DNA of 64,000 nucleotides from Pseudisothecium myosuroides (GCA_951799445.1 OX637287.1:37291724-37355723), one strand, 5' to 3'. Counted from the first letter of the stretch, positions 36,537-59,432 are shown. Translations and numbers: made by a program. The notes: generated by a model not told the origin, from the sequence alone.

Positions 36537-36959
36537 ACAAACGACCGCAAAGAAAGTAAAAGCAAGATCAATGCACCCGAATGCTAAGCAAAGAAGAGCC
36601 GATCCACAACAACAACAACAACAATGAGAACGACCCAAACTCATCAAATGCGCAAGTTCAAGCAGAAGTGCAAATTGCAAAACCAGCATCGATTAAATTT
36701 TTGATGTTGAAAGCTTGAAGAAATTGTTCAATCGCCGCCTCCATTCCCAAATGCCAATGAATGAAGGAATTAGGAGACCGCAAACGTCCAAATCTCATAG
36801 ATCTCCATTGCAGCCAGGAAATGGCACAGCACATTCAAAATCCAATAAGGACAGAATCAATTTTTTTTTAAAAAGCATGATGACGTGAATCCAAGGCACC
36901 AATCTCGTGAGCAACAAGAACCACGAAGGGCATCGATGGCACCATGACGACAAACACCA

Positions 36960-37881
36960 TTAACCCCTAAAGGACCATTGTCCATTCGGGGGACAAATGG
37001 GACTTGGGGAGGTACCTACGGGCTGAAATTTTCTCCTAATTTTTTGAAACTTTTTGTGAACATGAAAAATTGAGAGAGGTACGTGGCAAAAAAAATTTGA
37101 AATTGGACCTTTGAGCGAGAAATTATGCCATTTCTTGGAATGCATGGGGGGCCGGGGGGTAGGAAAAAAAATTTGCATAATTTTGAATTTTTTTTTTTAA
37201 TATATTTTTTTTCATAGATTATTTTTTGTCTATTTGGAAAGCTTTGATTCATCTCATTTGGATTCGTTATGAGGAAGTTATGGACATTCTTGTTTTTTGG
37301 GCAGTTAGAGCATCTTCTTGAAAAAAATAACTTGTAGGATGCATTTTGGAATGCAATTTTTGTAATTTTTCAATTTTTTTTTTGGAATGGTTTAGTTTAC
37401 TTGCTAGAACAATCTCACCATTGGGATTAGTGCATTTTAATTCCATCTAAAATATATGAATATTTTAGATTTTCCTTCAATCCTGTACCTACTTCTACTT
37501 AACACTTTTTTTAAGAATGATAATTAAGTTTTTTTGAATTTTTTTTTTCCTAGACTCTCAACTCAATTCTCCACTATAAAGATTTAAAGCTCTAAACGCT
37601 GTAGTGCAAAAATTTTAAGTTAAAAATGTTTAAAGTAAAAAAATCTGGTCCCACAATGTGCTGAAAAACTTGTTTTTTCCACTTTAAACGCAGATATCTT
37701 GCAATCTGTGCGGTCAAAAATTCTGAAATGTTTTCCACACATTCTCATACCAATTAGGTGTAAGATCCTATAGTTAGATGTGAAAAAAAAACAATTAAAT
37801 TTTTTTTTACTCTTTGCTATAGAAATGGCAGTTTTGAGTGTTTTTTTGGCAGAAAATAGGCCTCGGAACTTGAGGGGTTAA
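36960..37881 (-). mobile_element. TTAA-flanked MITE, family 1, complete copy (922 bp)
   Basis: It is bounded by TTAA at 36960-36963 and 37878-37881. The left terminus is CCCCTAAAGGACC. The right terminus is diverged (TTGAGGGG). It contains the complement of the blocks seen in the copy at 21855, such as CTATAGAAATGGCAGT near the right end, so it is in opposite orientation. It is non-coding and lies about 0.9 kb upstream of RABB1 copy 1. Confidence 0.85.
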
Positions 37882-38597
37882 TGCTAAACAAGGAAAATCA
37901 AGAGAGTTACTAATGCTACTAAAATACATCACAATGCAGATGCCGATGCTAATCATCTACACAAAATAGTGAAATTAGGTTGCCTCACACTAATTTCTTG
38001 ACATTTGACACTATTCAAATATTTTCAATTATTGTATAAAAATAAACTACTTTTTAATGAAGTATGGTTGAAATTGGGACTCATAAAACTCCATGTATAC
38101 AAATGAAAATATTTTTAGAAATATTTATTGACTTTGATGGCTTGTAAAGTAATTTTCTTGGGGTAAGGCAACCTAATTGTTAAGGCAACCTAATTTCACT
38201 ATTTTATGTAGGTTTGTGGTAGCCTCGAGAAACCTTAACCCTGCTAATCCACGCCCCACAATGCAGCTGCCCTACGACATGATCAACGACCAAACACTTC
38301 GGTTTTCCTGGATGAAAAAAAGTAGGAAATGAATGCTACTCACTGTTTGGATGAATAGTCCAAACTGCGACATTCTCCGGCCAGGACTTGAAGATTTTGC
38401 TCCAAATGTAAATTTTGAAGTCATTTCAAAAGGAAGTGCCTACCTGGAGGCTGGAGTGTTGTAGCTCTGCCAGGTGTGCCTGCCTGCGAGAACGGGACCC
38501 AGTGCGAGCGCAGCCAGCCAGCCAGTTTGGTCGTCATCAGTCAGCAGCTGTTTTTTGGCATGTGTTTCGTCGTCGATCTGCTTCACAATCGTCTCCC

Positions 38598-38660
38598 ATG
38601 AATCCCAAAGTGCAAGTGCCCACCACGCCTTCTCGTCTCCCGCCTCTCCGGATGTACTGA
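38598..38660 (+). CDS. Possible upstream ORF (20 codons) in the RABB1 copy 1 leader
   Basis: An ATG-to-TGA frame of 20 codons lies 113 bases before the RABB1 start codon. The same frame, with the same length, exists in copy 2 (63929-63991, - strand), with two amino-acid changes (Pro8 to Arg, Tyr20 to His) and at least one silent change. Whether it lies in the transcribed leader is not shown. If it does, it could lower translation of the main frame. Chance conservation through the duplication is possible. Confidence 0.3.
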   Translation: MNPKVQVPTTPSRLPPLRMY

Positions 38661-38773
38661 GTTAGATCACCTTCACATCGATCCTCTGTTTTGGAGCCGT
38701 ATTGCGAGTGAAAACTTGGGAAGTGGCCTTGGCGAAGGCGGCGACGGATTCGGAGGATGTGCAGTTGGGCACC

Positions 38774-41471
<2,698 letters not shown>

Positions 41472-41827
41472 TGGTACACCGAAGGCCGACCTGGCTGTTC
41501 TACATTCATGTTTTTCATTCTGGATTGAGCCAGTTTGATACCGCAGGAGAAGATATTGTAGAGGCGATTGTTTCATATGATAGTCCTGTTTTACATAGTA
41601 CCTCAAGCATTTCTACTTGTGTTCCTACTCTGACATCCAGGAAGCATGTGGGAGGACTGATTTTTAGGTACTGTATGTTCGAGTTTCGACTTTTGTGCGC
41701 ACTGCTCCATCGCTGTTGTGTTGCGTATATTTGAAGGCTATCAGTTCCAGGGTCTTCACTGTCTAGAGAAAGGTCAGGTGCATGGAGGGCAAGTCAGAAT
41801 TCACGGTCACATGGAAAGGCGATAATG

Positions 41828-41833
41828 AATAAA
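41828..41833 (+). promoter_or_regulatory. Poly(A) signal of RABB1 copy 1
   Basis: AATAAA lies 357 bases after the stop codon and about 26 bases before the Tc1-like element. The same signal occurs in copy 2 (60662-60667, complement), so the transcript probably ends at or near the element junction. Confidence 0.6.
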
Positions 41834-41859
41834 GTATGCTTAGCAAAACTCGTTGTGTA

Positions 41860-43056
41860 CAATCCCGTCTGAAAAGTCTTCACACCTTGAGCTGACCGTG
41901 AAGTGTTCAATGTTGCACCTCTTACAATCTCAAATGAGACTGCGCACAGCATGAAGACTGGGCCCTGAACTTTATTACCACTTTGTATGGCGTCCGATTA
42001 TAGCTTGAATTCTCGAGGTATCGAGTGCATGTAATCATCAATAGTACCCTGATCAATCTCCTCCCATTCTTCCTGTTCTACAGGAAACAACTTAGGAGCT
42101 CTATTTTGACTATGTTCCTTACAGAGTCGTTTTCTGAGTTGCCGTTCCAAGAGCAACGAGTGAAATGGATTGAGATCTCGTAAGTTGGGTTGGCAAGGGA
42201 GTTGCACGTAGCCACTCATGAAGTTTCTTGTTTTCAAGACCGTGATGCCATGTTGTTCCATCTGCTGCAAGGTAGATATGATTAGGGCTATCATGCAAAC
42301 TCCGAATGGAAGGAATTACATGGATCTCACTTGGAATTTGGGAAGCATTGAGGTCCAATCTATCACAAGGACTTTTGTGCTCCATTTCACTCCTCTTTCT
42401 CACCAATATCAATCTCTTGTGGTTCCCTCTTGCAATGCATGCAAAAAATTTAATGTTGGTCTCTTTGACTTGAAATGTGGCTTCAAATTCTTCTCACACA
42501 ACTCTTTGCTAGGTTGCATATGCACTTTCTTCCTAGCTGAGCAAGGGTCATGTTCAATTGTCACTTCATCGATGAATCCCACTAGCATTGCCTTTGGGCA
42601 AATTCTTTGCACTTTTGCTTTTGTCCAGGTATCTTGAGACAAAAACCGAACTCACAAAGGATTTTGTTCACATTGGATCAACCAAGCCCCCAACTTTAGT
42701 GGTGTTGGTTATCTCTTGAAGATCCAACCTTGGATTTTCATCCTCTACTTCTAAAATCCTCTTCTTTTTCATGTGAGTTTTCTTGAGTTTTATAGGGCGT
42801 TCAGAGGTTGGAGCATCCTTGACATCAATCCCACGCTCATCATATCTTTTTACTACGGCTCTTATTCGTGACTTTGAAAGCCCTACTTCGGAAGCAATCT
42901 TTTCGCAAATCCAATCTATATATTTGTAAAAGCGGGTGTGAACCTTTAATTCAATTCCTCACGTTTGCTCAAATCTTGTTTGTTAGCTTCCATCTCTCTT
43001 TATCTTGCTACTACTTACAACCATTAGGGGGTGCAAAGGCTTTTCAAACCAGATTG
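41860..43056 (-). mobile_element. Tc1/mariner-like element 1, decayed (1197 bp)
   Basis: The left end is CAATCCCGTCTGAAAAGTCT and the right end read inward is CAATCTGGTTTGAAAAGCCT, a diverged terminal repeat. TA flanks both sides (41858-41859 and 43057-43058). The - strand carries transposase remnants: FIDEVTIEHDP (first catalytic Asp), AADGTTWHH (second Asp), a degraded DLNP block and EEIDQGTIDDYM near the C-terminus. Frames are shifted and stops are present, so it cannot encode a working enzyme. It abuts the 3' end of RABB1 copy 1. Element 2 (59433-60634) stands at the equivalent place of copy 2. Confidence 0.85.
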
Positions 43057-43058
43057 TA

Positions 43059-44267
43059 TTTGTAATGTACCTTATAATTTAAAGATATTAACCAATAAAT
43101 ACGAAAAGAAGCTCTTCCCTTTAAAATCAATTACAAATGGTTGTTTTTGACATAAAAGTATAATCATTTTAGAATATTTTTTGGAAAATTCAACCACAAG
43201 ATCTAGTTCACAACTATCAAATTAGTCTACCTTCAAATTTTCAAAGGCCTTGATTGTGTGGATTTAGATGTTTCTTCAATCAAAGCTTAATTTATGAAAA
43301 AAAACAATTTATTTTTTGAGGCATAATGACTTTAGGGGCCATATCTCAAAATGACTTTGAAGGCCAATATCTCAAATTTTTACAAACAAACTTTTCAGTT
43401 TAGACCAAATGCAATTATGAATAGTGGAAAATATACATGCCAATTTTCATAAGGATTGGAGGAATAAAAGATTGTTTCAAAGCCTCAAAATCAAGTGAAG
43501 TACATTGAAAAATCAAAAACTTGACAATGCCCACTTACTACATGTGCTAACCAAGCACCCCTTTGCCCACTTGCACACCCATGAAAATTCAATTGACTAG
43601 GTTTTTCTCCCAAGACAATCCACAACAAGCATTACTTCTAGTGTTTGAATTTGAAAAATCACTTAAGGTAGCGTTTTTGTCCAAATCAATTTTCATTCTA
43701 GCTACAGAAAGATAACTTGACAAATTACATGAAAAAAATTTGAAATTTGAAAAAAGTTATTTGGGAGATCCAGGCACCCCCTAAAACTGGGCAATGACTA
43801 TAAAATGTTTGATTGAGCATTTTAAAGGTTAATATTCTTAATATACCAAATAATTTTAGAAGTTTTAAGAAGTTATTTCAAACAATAACTTTGTAGTAAA
43901 TGTGTATTCTATTACATATTGGCATACAACTCAATGCTAGGCATGATGTACTTCCACAATAAAATCATTGAATAGATAGATGTCTACTCTAATAAAGTTA
44001 ATTATTAGATATCTTTTTATTGGGGAAATATGATTCAAGTATTTTTAAATCTTACAATAAAACTTATGGATAATCATCAAAGTGGTACAAGGACCCAACT
44101 AGACCCCTACTTTTTCACAATGTCCACCTTTAACATACCTTAATTTAGTTGTCCTTCAACTCATCATTTTCTTGCCAAAACAATTTTGAAAATCCAATTA
44201 ATCTAACTAATGTATATACAATGACGAAAGTGATAGAAATGGGATATTATAACTTACATAACTTCCC
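43059..44267. other. AT-rich intergenic DNA
   Basis: I see no gene or element. A run of words like CAAAATGACTTT...AGGCCAATATCTCAAA at 43330-43380 is the only local repetition. Confidence 0.4.
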
Positions 44268-45179
44268 TTAACCCCTAAAGGACCAACGTGTTTAGAGGCC
44301 CAAAATTGCTTCAAAATACTCGTCCCCAAAGCAAGGTCAAAATCTTCATCGAAATTTATGTTTTAACAAATTCAACCATAGGATCCTTTGGTTAACTTGC
44401 ACAAGTCCATTGTCCCAGAATTTTAGAATGAATATCCCCACCGATTGCAAGATCAATGTGCCTAAACTTCAAAATGTAGGCTTTTCTAGTCCTTCTAAAA
44501 GGTGAAGTTTTGTCTTTCAACATTTTTAGAAAAAAAAACATGTATGTCCTATTACTTGTGCATTTTACACAATATTTTGGAAAATGGGTTGAAAACATAT
44601 ATAAATTTTTTTAACAAAAAACTTTTTGTATTCATTTGTAAAAAAATTGTAAAGTGAAAGGTATTACTGAATGAAAGATAAAACTAATATGCTAATAATT
44701 TTTGGAAGAATCTGAAAATTGTTAATTCCAATTGTGAGAATGCTCTAACAAAAAATTAGTATCTTTTATTTTCATTTTCATTTGAAAATTTTCAAAATTG
44801 AGAGCAAAAGATGACTTTATATGTTTTTTCTACCTTCATTTGCCCGCAAAATAAAACTCCTTGTAACTCTTACCTCATTATTCGGAATTGAGTGGTTCAA
44901 TTTTTTTTGAGTAGGTGTCAATCTACACAATTCCAAAAAGAATATTTTTTATTTTTTTAGAATATTTTTTGCTGCCCAATTTGACATTGAAATTGAAAAA
45001 AACCTTGTAACTTTTGCATTACTTATCGGAATGACATGAAACGAAACTCCACATGTAGATTATGGTGAGTAGCATCCATCCTAAACATTTCATGCAAAAA
45101 TTCCAAATTATAAAGTCAATAGAACCTGCCTGAGTTCTCAAAAAGCCCAAAGTGGGCTCCTTGCTCCTTAAGGGGTTAA
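44268..45179 (+). mobile_element. TTAA-flanked MITE, family 1, diverged copy (912 bp)
   Basis: It is bounded by TTAA at 44268-44271 and 45176-45179. The left terminus is CCCCTAAAGGACC and the right terminus CTCCTTAAGGGG. Its internal order (AGGATCCTTTGG, ATTGCAAGATCAA, GAGAATGCTCTAACA) follows the copy at 21855 but with many substitutions, so it belongs to a separate sub-family or is older. It is non-coding. Confidence 0.75.
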
Positions 45180-45979
45180 GGTAAGCATACCATTATGAAT
45201 TGCAACCCAATTTAGAATTCTATTTTTGGATCCAATTCAATTACGCAACTTCTATATGGCAAATGGTTCATTCATTGTTTCACTGTACAAAGGAGTGTTT
45301 GTGGATGCTCGATGGAAACATATATGGAAGTAAGAGTTACATTAAAATCCAAAATAATTTCCCCTCCCCCCCTCAAGGATCACCATGAGAGGCTACTAAG
45401 ATTTGCTGTTCTTTTGCAAAAGAAAGTTGTGAATCCAATAACTGTACCTATGCACAGTGACCAACCAGTCCACAATGGGCTTCCTACCTTGAATCTTCTC
45501 AGGTTCCAAACTTCCACAAATTATACTAAATTGTGTTTGCACTCAATATTACTATCACTGGCGTCCACAAATATAAAACTGAGAAAATGCATTGTAATTT
45601 ACACTAACCATTGGTAGGCTGCTAGCTTATTATCTAACCAATGAATATAATGCATAGAGTCCAAATGTACAGAGAATGTGATTCACACCACCAGTTTGTT
45701 GTGGATGCCCAATAAGTAACATGTCCAAATAGTAATAATAGTTCAGATTATAGTCTTCCAGGGAGCTAAATCTTGCCATGTACGCAACGACGTTAAAGCC
45801 TGCAAATAAAACATTGCTAAATAAGCATTTAACCCAAATGACAGGGAGCTGCAAGGCATAAAAGAATGATCGTACGATTATAGATCCAAGGCTCTAATAT
45901 TCTAACTAATAGCCAGAACGGAACGCTGCGACACTGCAGGTCTGCTGTAAGCGGAGTACAATGAAGAGGGGCCGCTTCA
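45180..45979. other. 3' flank of the alanyl-tRNA synthetase gene
   Basis: Probably 3' UTR near 45980, then intergenic DNA. No clear AATAAA is seen on the - strand. Open frames of 60-100 codons here have no domain. Confidence 0.4.
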
Positions 45980-53809
<7,830 letters not shown>

Positions 53810-53885
53810 TCAAAATCATGAGAAACACTAACAAGACACAAATGTGATCACATGCTGGTGGTCTGGGGACGGGGAGCGCCAGCAG

Positions 53886-53900
53886 CAACCCTAAACCGGC
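53886..53900 (-). promoter_or_regulatory. Telo-box-like motif upstream of the synthetase
   Basis: AACCCTAAACC on the + strand (TTTAGGGTT on the gene strand) lies about 140 bases before the start codon. Telo boxes are frequent in promoters of plant translation genes. A related GGGTTTTAGGG lies at about 54000. The function is inferred from the motif only. Confidence 0.4.
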
Positions 53901-54606
53901 GTTCCGAACGGAAATCGAGCGAGAAGATTTGTGTGGACACAGAATGACAGCAATCGCAAGCAAGTTAGCCTCGGGAGCCTCAGCACGAACCTATCTTTCA
54001 GGGTTTTAGGGCTTAAGCTGTTCCAACTAGCCCTTTTTTTTCCTTTTTGAGAAAGTGCCAAGATGGCGATCACTGAAAATTTGGTGAAGCATTATATTTC
54101 TACATTCATCCATCTTTTGGAACAACAAACACTTTTCAATCATATTCATGAACTTTTTCATCCAAATTTGACGACTTCATCCACATTTAAAATAAAAATG
54201 GAAAATTTCTGGTGAAAAAAGATTACTTTTATCTAGTGAAAAGTAGACATTTATTTTGAAATGGTGCAATCTGGCCCCGTGGTGCCAAAAAAAAAAGGGC
54301 TGGTTCCAACCTAAAATTATATAGAGGGTTTAAGGTCGGACCACCCATAGTCAATCACGCTCTCCAAATGACCACGGCACAACCAAGTGGCGTGGTACAA
54401 ACTACCCCATGAGATGTGGTTGTGCAGTGGTCATCCACTGCTCCCCACCAACAACCCGCTAAAATTGGATCGACCATCACTATTCAATTGCCACGGAGGT
54501 GCCAAGTCACAGTGAATGCCTTTGTAGTGCTCTTTGAAGTCACAGTTGCTTTTCCTCAGTCTTACAAAAATTTTACCTCACAAAAATAAAAAGCTTTATC
54601 TTTTAC

Positions 54607-54684
<78 letters not shown>
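54607..54684. repeat. (TA)n microsatellite
   Basis: About 39 uninterrupted TA dinucleotides. It is followed by two units of an 82 bp tandem repeat (motif ATTACATATACATSTRYTTATTAATATTTATAG) starting at 54684 and 54766. Confidence 0.9.
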
Positions 54685-54687
<3 letters not shown>

Positions 54688-54845
54688 CATATACATCTGT
54701 TTATTAATATTTATAGAATCTTTAATTTTATTTTTATATAAATATCTTTTACATTATACATATCTATTACATATACATGTACTTATTAATATTTATAGAA
54801 TCTTTAATTTTATTTATATATAAATTTGTGTACAACTTATATTCT
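54684..54845. repeat. Tandem repeat, two units of 82 bp
   Basis: AATATTTATAGAATCTTTAA recurs with an 82 bp spacing in AT-rich DNA adjoining the TA microsatellite. There is no coding sense. Confidence 0.7.
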
Positions 54846-54860
54846 TATTTATATATTTTT

Positions 54861-56000
54861 TCATTATTTTTGCTTAGGGTTTTGTTCACCTTTCAAGAGT
54901 ATGAGGTGTGTGCATTGTGAACAATTGGTTCCAAAGCGTCCCCTCATATTTAAAGGTTTTGCATTGGATCAAGGTTTGTGATTTAACCCCTAAAGGACCA
55001 TTGTCCCTACGGGGGATAAATGCGTTTTTGGGCAGGTACCTACGGGCTGAAATTCTCTCCTAATTTTTTGAAACTTTTTTTGGAGGTAGAAAAACTGATT
55101 AGCTTCAAGGGAATATAATTTTTTTCACAATCGGTGCCCAAGAAAAAAAGTTATGACCATATAAGCTCAAAACAGGCTACGGGGGGCAGCTCGGGCAGCA
55201 AAAAAAAAAGGGACGAAAATTTGAATTTTTTTTTAATATTTTTTTTCTCATAGATTATATTTTTGGCTTTACGGAAAGCTTTGATTCATTTCATTTGGAT
55301 ATGTTATGAGAAAGTTATGGACATTCTTGTTTTTCGGGCAGTTAAAGCATCTTCTTGAAAAAAATAACTTTGGGATTCATTTCTGAATGCAATTTTTCAA
55401 ATTTTTCAAAATTTTTTTTTTGGATGGTCTGATTTACTTGTAGAACAATCTCACCATTGGGATTAGTGCATTTTAATTCCATCTAAAATATATGAATGTT
55501 TTAGATTTTCCTTCTATCTTGTATCTACATCTACTTCACAATTTTTTTAGAATGATAATTAAGTTTTTTTTTAATATTATTTTTTTTCTAGACTCTCAAC
55601 TCAATTCTCCACTATATAAAATAAAATCTCAAAACTCTGTAGTGCAAAAATTTTAAGTTAAAAATGTTTAAAGTCAAAAAATCTAGTCCCACAATGTGCT
55701 GAAAAACTTGTTTTTTTCACTTTAAATGCAAATATCTTGCAATCTGTGTGGTCAAAAATTCTAAAAAAAATTCCACACATTCTTATACTAGTTAGGTGTA
55801 AGATCCTATGGTTGGATGTGAAAAAAAAACATTTTTCAATTTTTTTTATTCTTTGCTATAGAAATGGCAGTTTTCAGTGTTTTTTGGCAGAAAAAAGGCC
55901 TCGGTCCTTTAGGGGTTAAGTTTTATTTTTATTTGTTTAGGATTCTTTCCTTCCTTCAAAAAAATGAGGTGTGTGCATTGTGAACAATTGGTTCCAAAGC
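54861..56000. repeat. Tandem duplication of about 137 bp, split by a MITE
   Basis: ATGAGGTGTGTGCATTGTGA occurs at 54901 and 55974 with matching flanks. Removing the MITE at 54983-55919 brings the two units together as a direct tandem pair. The second unit reads ATGATTGAATT where the first has the TTAA insertion point. Confidence 0.7.
54983..55919 (-). mobile_element. TTAA-flanked MITE, family 1, complete copy (937 bp)
   Basis: It is bounded by TTAA at 54983-54986 and 55916-55919 with termini CCCCTAAAGGACC and GGTCCTTTAGGGG, a perfect 13 bp inverted repeat, the best preserved of the family in this window. The interior is closely similar to the copy at 36960-37881 and in the same orientation. 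It is non-coding. The host locus is a tandem duplication whose other unit shows the empty site. Confidence 0.88.
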
Positions 56001-56246
56001 ATCCCCACATACTTGAAGGTTATGCTTTGGAATAAAGCTTATGATTGAATTTTTATTTTTTTATTTTTTTATTTTTCCTTTAAATATTCACAATGATTGC
56101 AAAAATTTCCAAAATAACATGAATTTTTTAAGACTTGTATTCAACATATGATTTCATCTCTAAAAAATAAAAATAAAAATTGTCTTTCATATACAGCTGT
56201 TTAATCAATGTAATGAATAGAATAGCACATCTACTAAAAAAAAGAG

Positions 56247-56550
56247 CATAGTTGCTTGTCCTCATCCTCACAAAATTTCTTCTCCTTCTTTGCACCCCCC
56301 ATTATCCTCCATCGCATCCACGTCAACATCCACTGTGCCACAGTCTTCGTTGACCAAGTTAGAGTGGAGTGTAATATTGCCCTCTATAAAGGCCCTCCGT
56401 TGCCAGGCAAACGTAGATGTGACGGGATAAATGGCAAAAATAGTACCGTGACGTGGTGTTGGTGTGGAGCCATTTTCCGCTACCCAAGCACGGCAAGTGC
56501 TGTGTACTGTTGCCGAGACCTTTGGAGACAACTGGTGGCGATGCTCTTAA
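56247..56550. other. GC-richer block, unrecognised
   Basis: It is more GC-rich than the flanks, with overlapping open frames on both strands (116 codons at 56256-56606; 87 codons at 56268-56531) and no recognisable domain. The ends (AAGAGCATAGTTGC and GCGATGCTCTTAAG) are weakly inverted, so a MITE is possible. A gene fragment is the alternative. Confidence 0.3.
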
Positions 56551-58589
56551 GCGATTCTGGGACAGATCGTGAGCAGTATGAGGCAATACAAATTTTTTCT
56601 ATGTAGAAAGATAGGAAATATGGGGCCTACAAATTCTTTTGTAATTTTATTTCCAAAATTGAAATTACTATGAATTTTGGGAGCCCAAAAGGTGTCCGAA
56701 CAAATAGCTAATGTCTAGACTCTTCCAATTCTAATCATTCAAGAACTTATTTCCCGCTCACTATTTTCTACTTTCTTGCTCACTACTTTGGGACATGTGC
56801 CATGACCCTATTGGTTCCAACCTTATAAAGGAGAAAAAAATGCATTCCAAGCTTCCATTGAAAATTTGTTCTAGCCTTGGTTGGAAATAATTGCACCCTA
56901 TAGGTTGGATATGGCTCTCTGGTCGGGAATGGGTGGTCTGACCTTATTGAAGTTGCACGGTTGCAACTAGTCTAATGGGATGTATTTCATGTCATTTTTC
57001 ATGTAACTTTCGAAGTCAATGAATGAACTCATGATCTATTTCAAATCTCTATATCTATACTTCTATTCTTTCCAACAATGTTTGAATTGATTAAAAAATT
57101 GAATATAATTCATGGGGGGCAATTCAATGTCTTGGGAGAAATTTGAACCAAACCAACCAAAACCTCAAGCTCTCTATAATTCTATGTTTATCCATTCATG
57201 TGACTTTGGCTATTTCTTGCATGTTTACTTGAATCAGTAATTTTATTTGAAGTGTAGATTGATAATTTGCCTAAGGTTTTTATTGTGAATCAACAATTTG
57301 GATGATGAATTGGTTCATATGCTACTAGCTCTAGATTCTCTTCCTACCTTGGTGCAATTACTCTTGAAGAATAGGATGTATTCCATTGATTATAAATTGC
57401 AAATACTTCTCAGTGGAGGTCAAAAGAAAACACAACAAGAATCTTTGGGTTGAACTTGAAGGATGTCTCTAATGTTGAATATGGTTGGAAAGTAAATAAG
57501 TTAGGTGCACCTATCATCACCACTAACTATATCTAAGCATAATCACTACTATTTAATATAAATTATTTTTTAGATTTCATTGGCAATTAAAAGAGGATTT
57601 TAACACACTTTAGTATTTAGACACTGTACAAATAAGGTACGAACTTTGAAAGTACTCTAGGAAGACTCAAAACCTATAGTAGTCTCTTATATACTTTCAT
57701 GTTTTGATTGTGTACATCTTGTCTAATCATTATCTAAAAGGCAAAACTATATACCTAATACAGTGTATTAAACTATAGGAATCACGTATTGTATAATGTT
57801 GATTATGGGTGAATATAACTTAGAGCCTTAATAGAAATTATTTGGAGACTTTTGAAGATGCAACTATATGATTCATCTAGGGTTTTCTAAGCCTTGCCTC
57901 TGGAAATTCATAAAAATTACAAATATTCTCTAATATCTTATATTTTGTATTTTAAAACTTAATGTTTCTTATTCTTCTACAAGTAAAAAAACCATTTGTA
58001 GTAATTTTGATTTTATCAATGAATATCTAGCACACGTAAACGGTTTTCAATAGTTATACCTTAATTCTATCATATATGGTGTTTAAATTATTTTATTTTA
58101 TAAGTCAATAACATATAAATTATATTTTGGGCTAGTTTCTAAATAAAATGCTCTAACATTACTTTGAACAATATTTATAAATGTTTTTTCAAATTTGATT
58201 GAATCAATTGTTGTTATTTGTGATGGATAACAGAGTCTGTTTTCAGTGAAAACCTCAAAAACAGTTGTAAAAAATATATTTTGTTTGAGCCCCTTTGAAT
58301 CATTAGAGATTAAGGTCCCCACAATACCATATAAAAATATACCAACTTACTACAACCATTGCAACATTTGCAACAACACATCCATTGCACAAGAAACATC
58401 ATAGTATTTTCTTCCGTTTTCCATGCGTAGATTTCAAACTCAAGAGTGCTTCTAAATTTTAGATGAAGATGTATTGCAATGAATATATGACCATCCAAAT
58501 GGCTAAAATTGTGATAGCAAGTTTAGACATTATGTACATAATATAATAGACATATTAATCTAATAAAATCTACATAACATATTGAAATC
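56551..58589. other. AT-rich intergenic DNA
   Basis: Apart from the possible gag remnant at 57294-57451 I see no gene, RNA or complete element. Confidence 0.4.
57294..57451 (+). pseudogene. Possible Ty1/copia gag remnant
   Basis: One frame reads NLDDELVHMLLALDSLPTL and continues to SGGQKKTQQESLG before a stop. The LDDELV...LLALDSLP pattern resembles the gag region of plant copia elements (UBN2 family). There is no LTR, protease or polymerase nearby. The similarity is short and could be accidental. Confidence 0.3.
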
Positions 58590-58785
58590 CCAATTGAAAT
58601 GCTTGGTGCTTACATGGTCAAGAAACTGCCACATCAAAGAATAATATTTTTTTATTTTTTTATTTAAATTTTTTTATTAAAGATTCAATATTTTTATTAT
58701 TTAACATTTTGATAGCATACCGATGGTTCACAACAAGGAGAATATGCTTGAAACAGCCCTTCCCTTGCCTCAAATTTCATCTAAT
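58590..58785. mobile_element. Right half of the MITE family seen at 34540-34828
   Basis: It shares with that element GAAACTGCCACATC / GAACTTTGCCACATG, a T-rich centre, CGATGGTTCACAACA and the end GCCTCAAATTTCATCTAATG. The left terminus is missing, so it is a truncated copy. Confidence 0.5.
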
Positions 58786-59432
58786 GACAATGGATGATAG
58801 AAAATCCTTCTTTATAAAAGAAGAGTGTAGATGTGCATGATTGCAATTTTGTGTGGAAAAGGAAGGTCTTGTACAATAGTTTGACCTCAAATGGATGCCT
58901 CTTGGATTTTTTCTAAGCAAATGATTCACATGGTACCAAAAAGATTAATTTTCATAGTGTCTAGCTTGTTCTTCTAGATTATGGGTTAAATTAATTTTAA
59001 AAAAAACACAATAAAATGTGTCATTTAACATAAGGCATCTATAATACATTAGAGTACACTTCTATATTGAGCCAAAATCAAAATTGACTTTTCAAATTTT
59101 TCAAATCAAAATTCCATTTGCAAAGGTTTAATGATGCTTCCACTAAATGAGTAGAAAAAACAATTTACAAGTAGCTTTGCCTTGTTGTTAAATGTAATGA
59201 AACCAAAAACTTTAGGTCCAATGTTAACATTAGCTTTCTAAAAGTCAAAAACTTGATTCTACATACTTATTACAAGCCTCCCTGAATTTTGGCAGCCAAA
59301 AATTTTGATTCTCCTTTAGCAATCATCGCACACTTCCATGTGGACTTCCCACTTTTTAATCTTTTCTATAAGCATTCCTGATTCTCGATGCATGAAAGTC
59401 CACCATAAGAAATTGTATTCCTAGTATTAATA

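Noticed and set aside
42218..42642. Open frames of 139 codons (+) and 77 codons (-) as host genes
   Set aside because: Both lie inside the Tc1-like element. The - strand frame is part of the transposase relic and the + strand one is its antisense.
54607..54684. TA run as a replication origin or scaffold site
   Set aside because: A simple dinucleotide run alone is no evidence for either. It is reported as a microsatellite.
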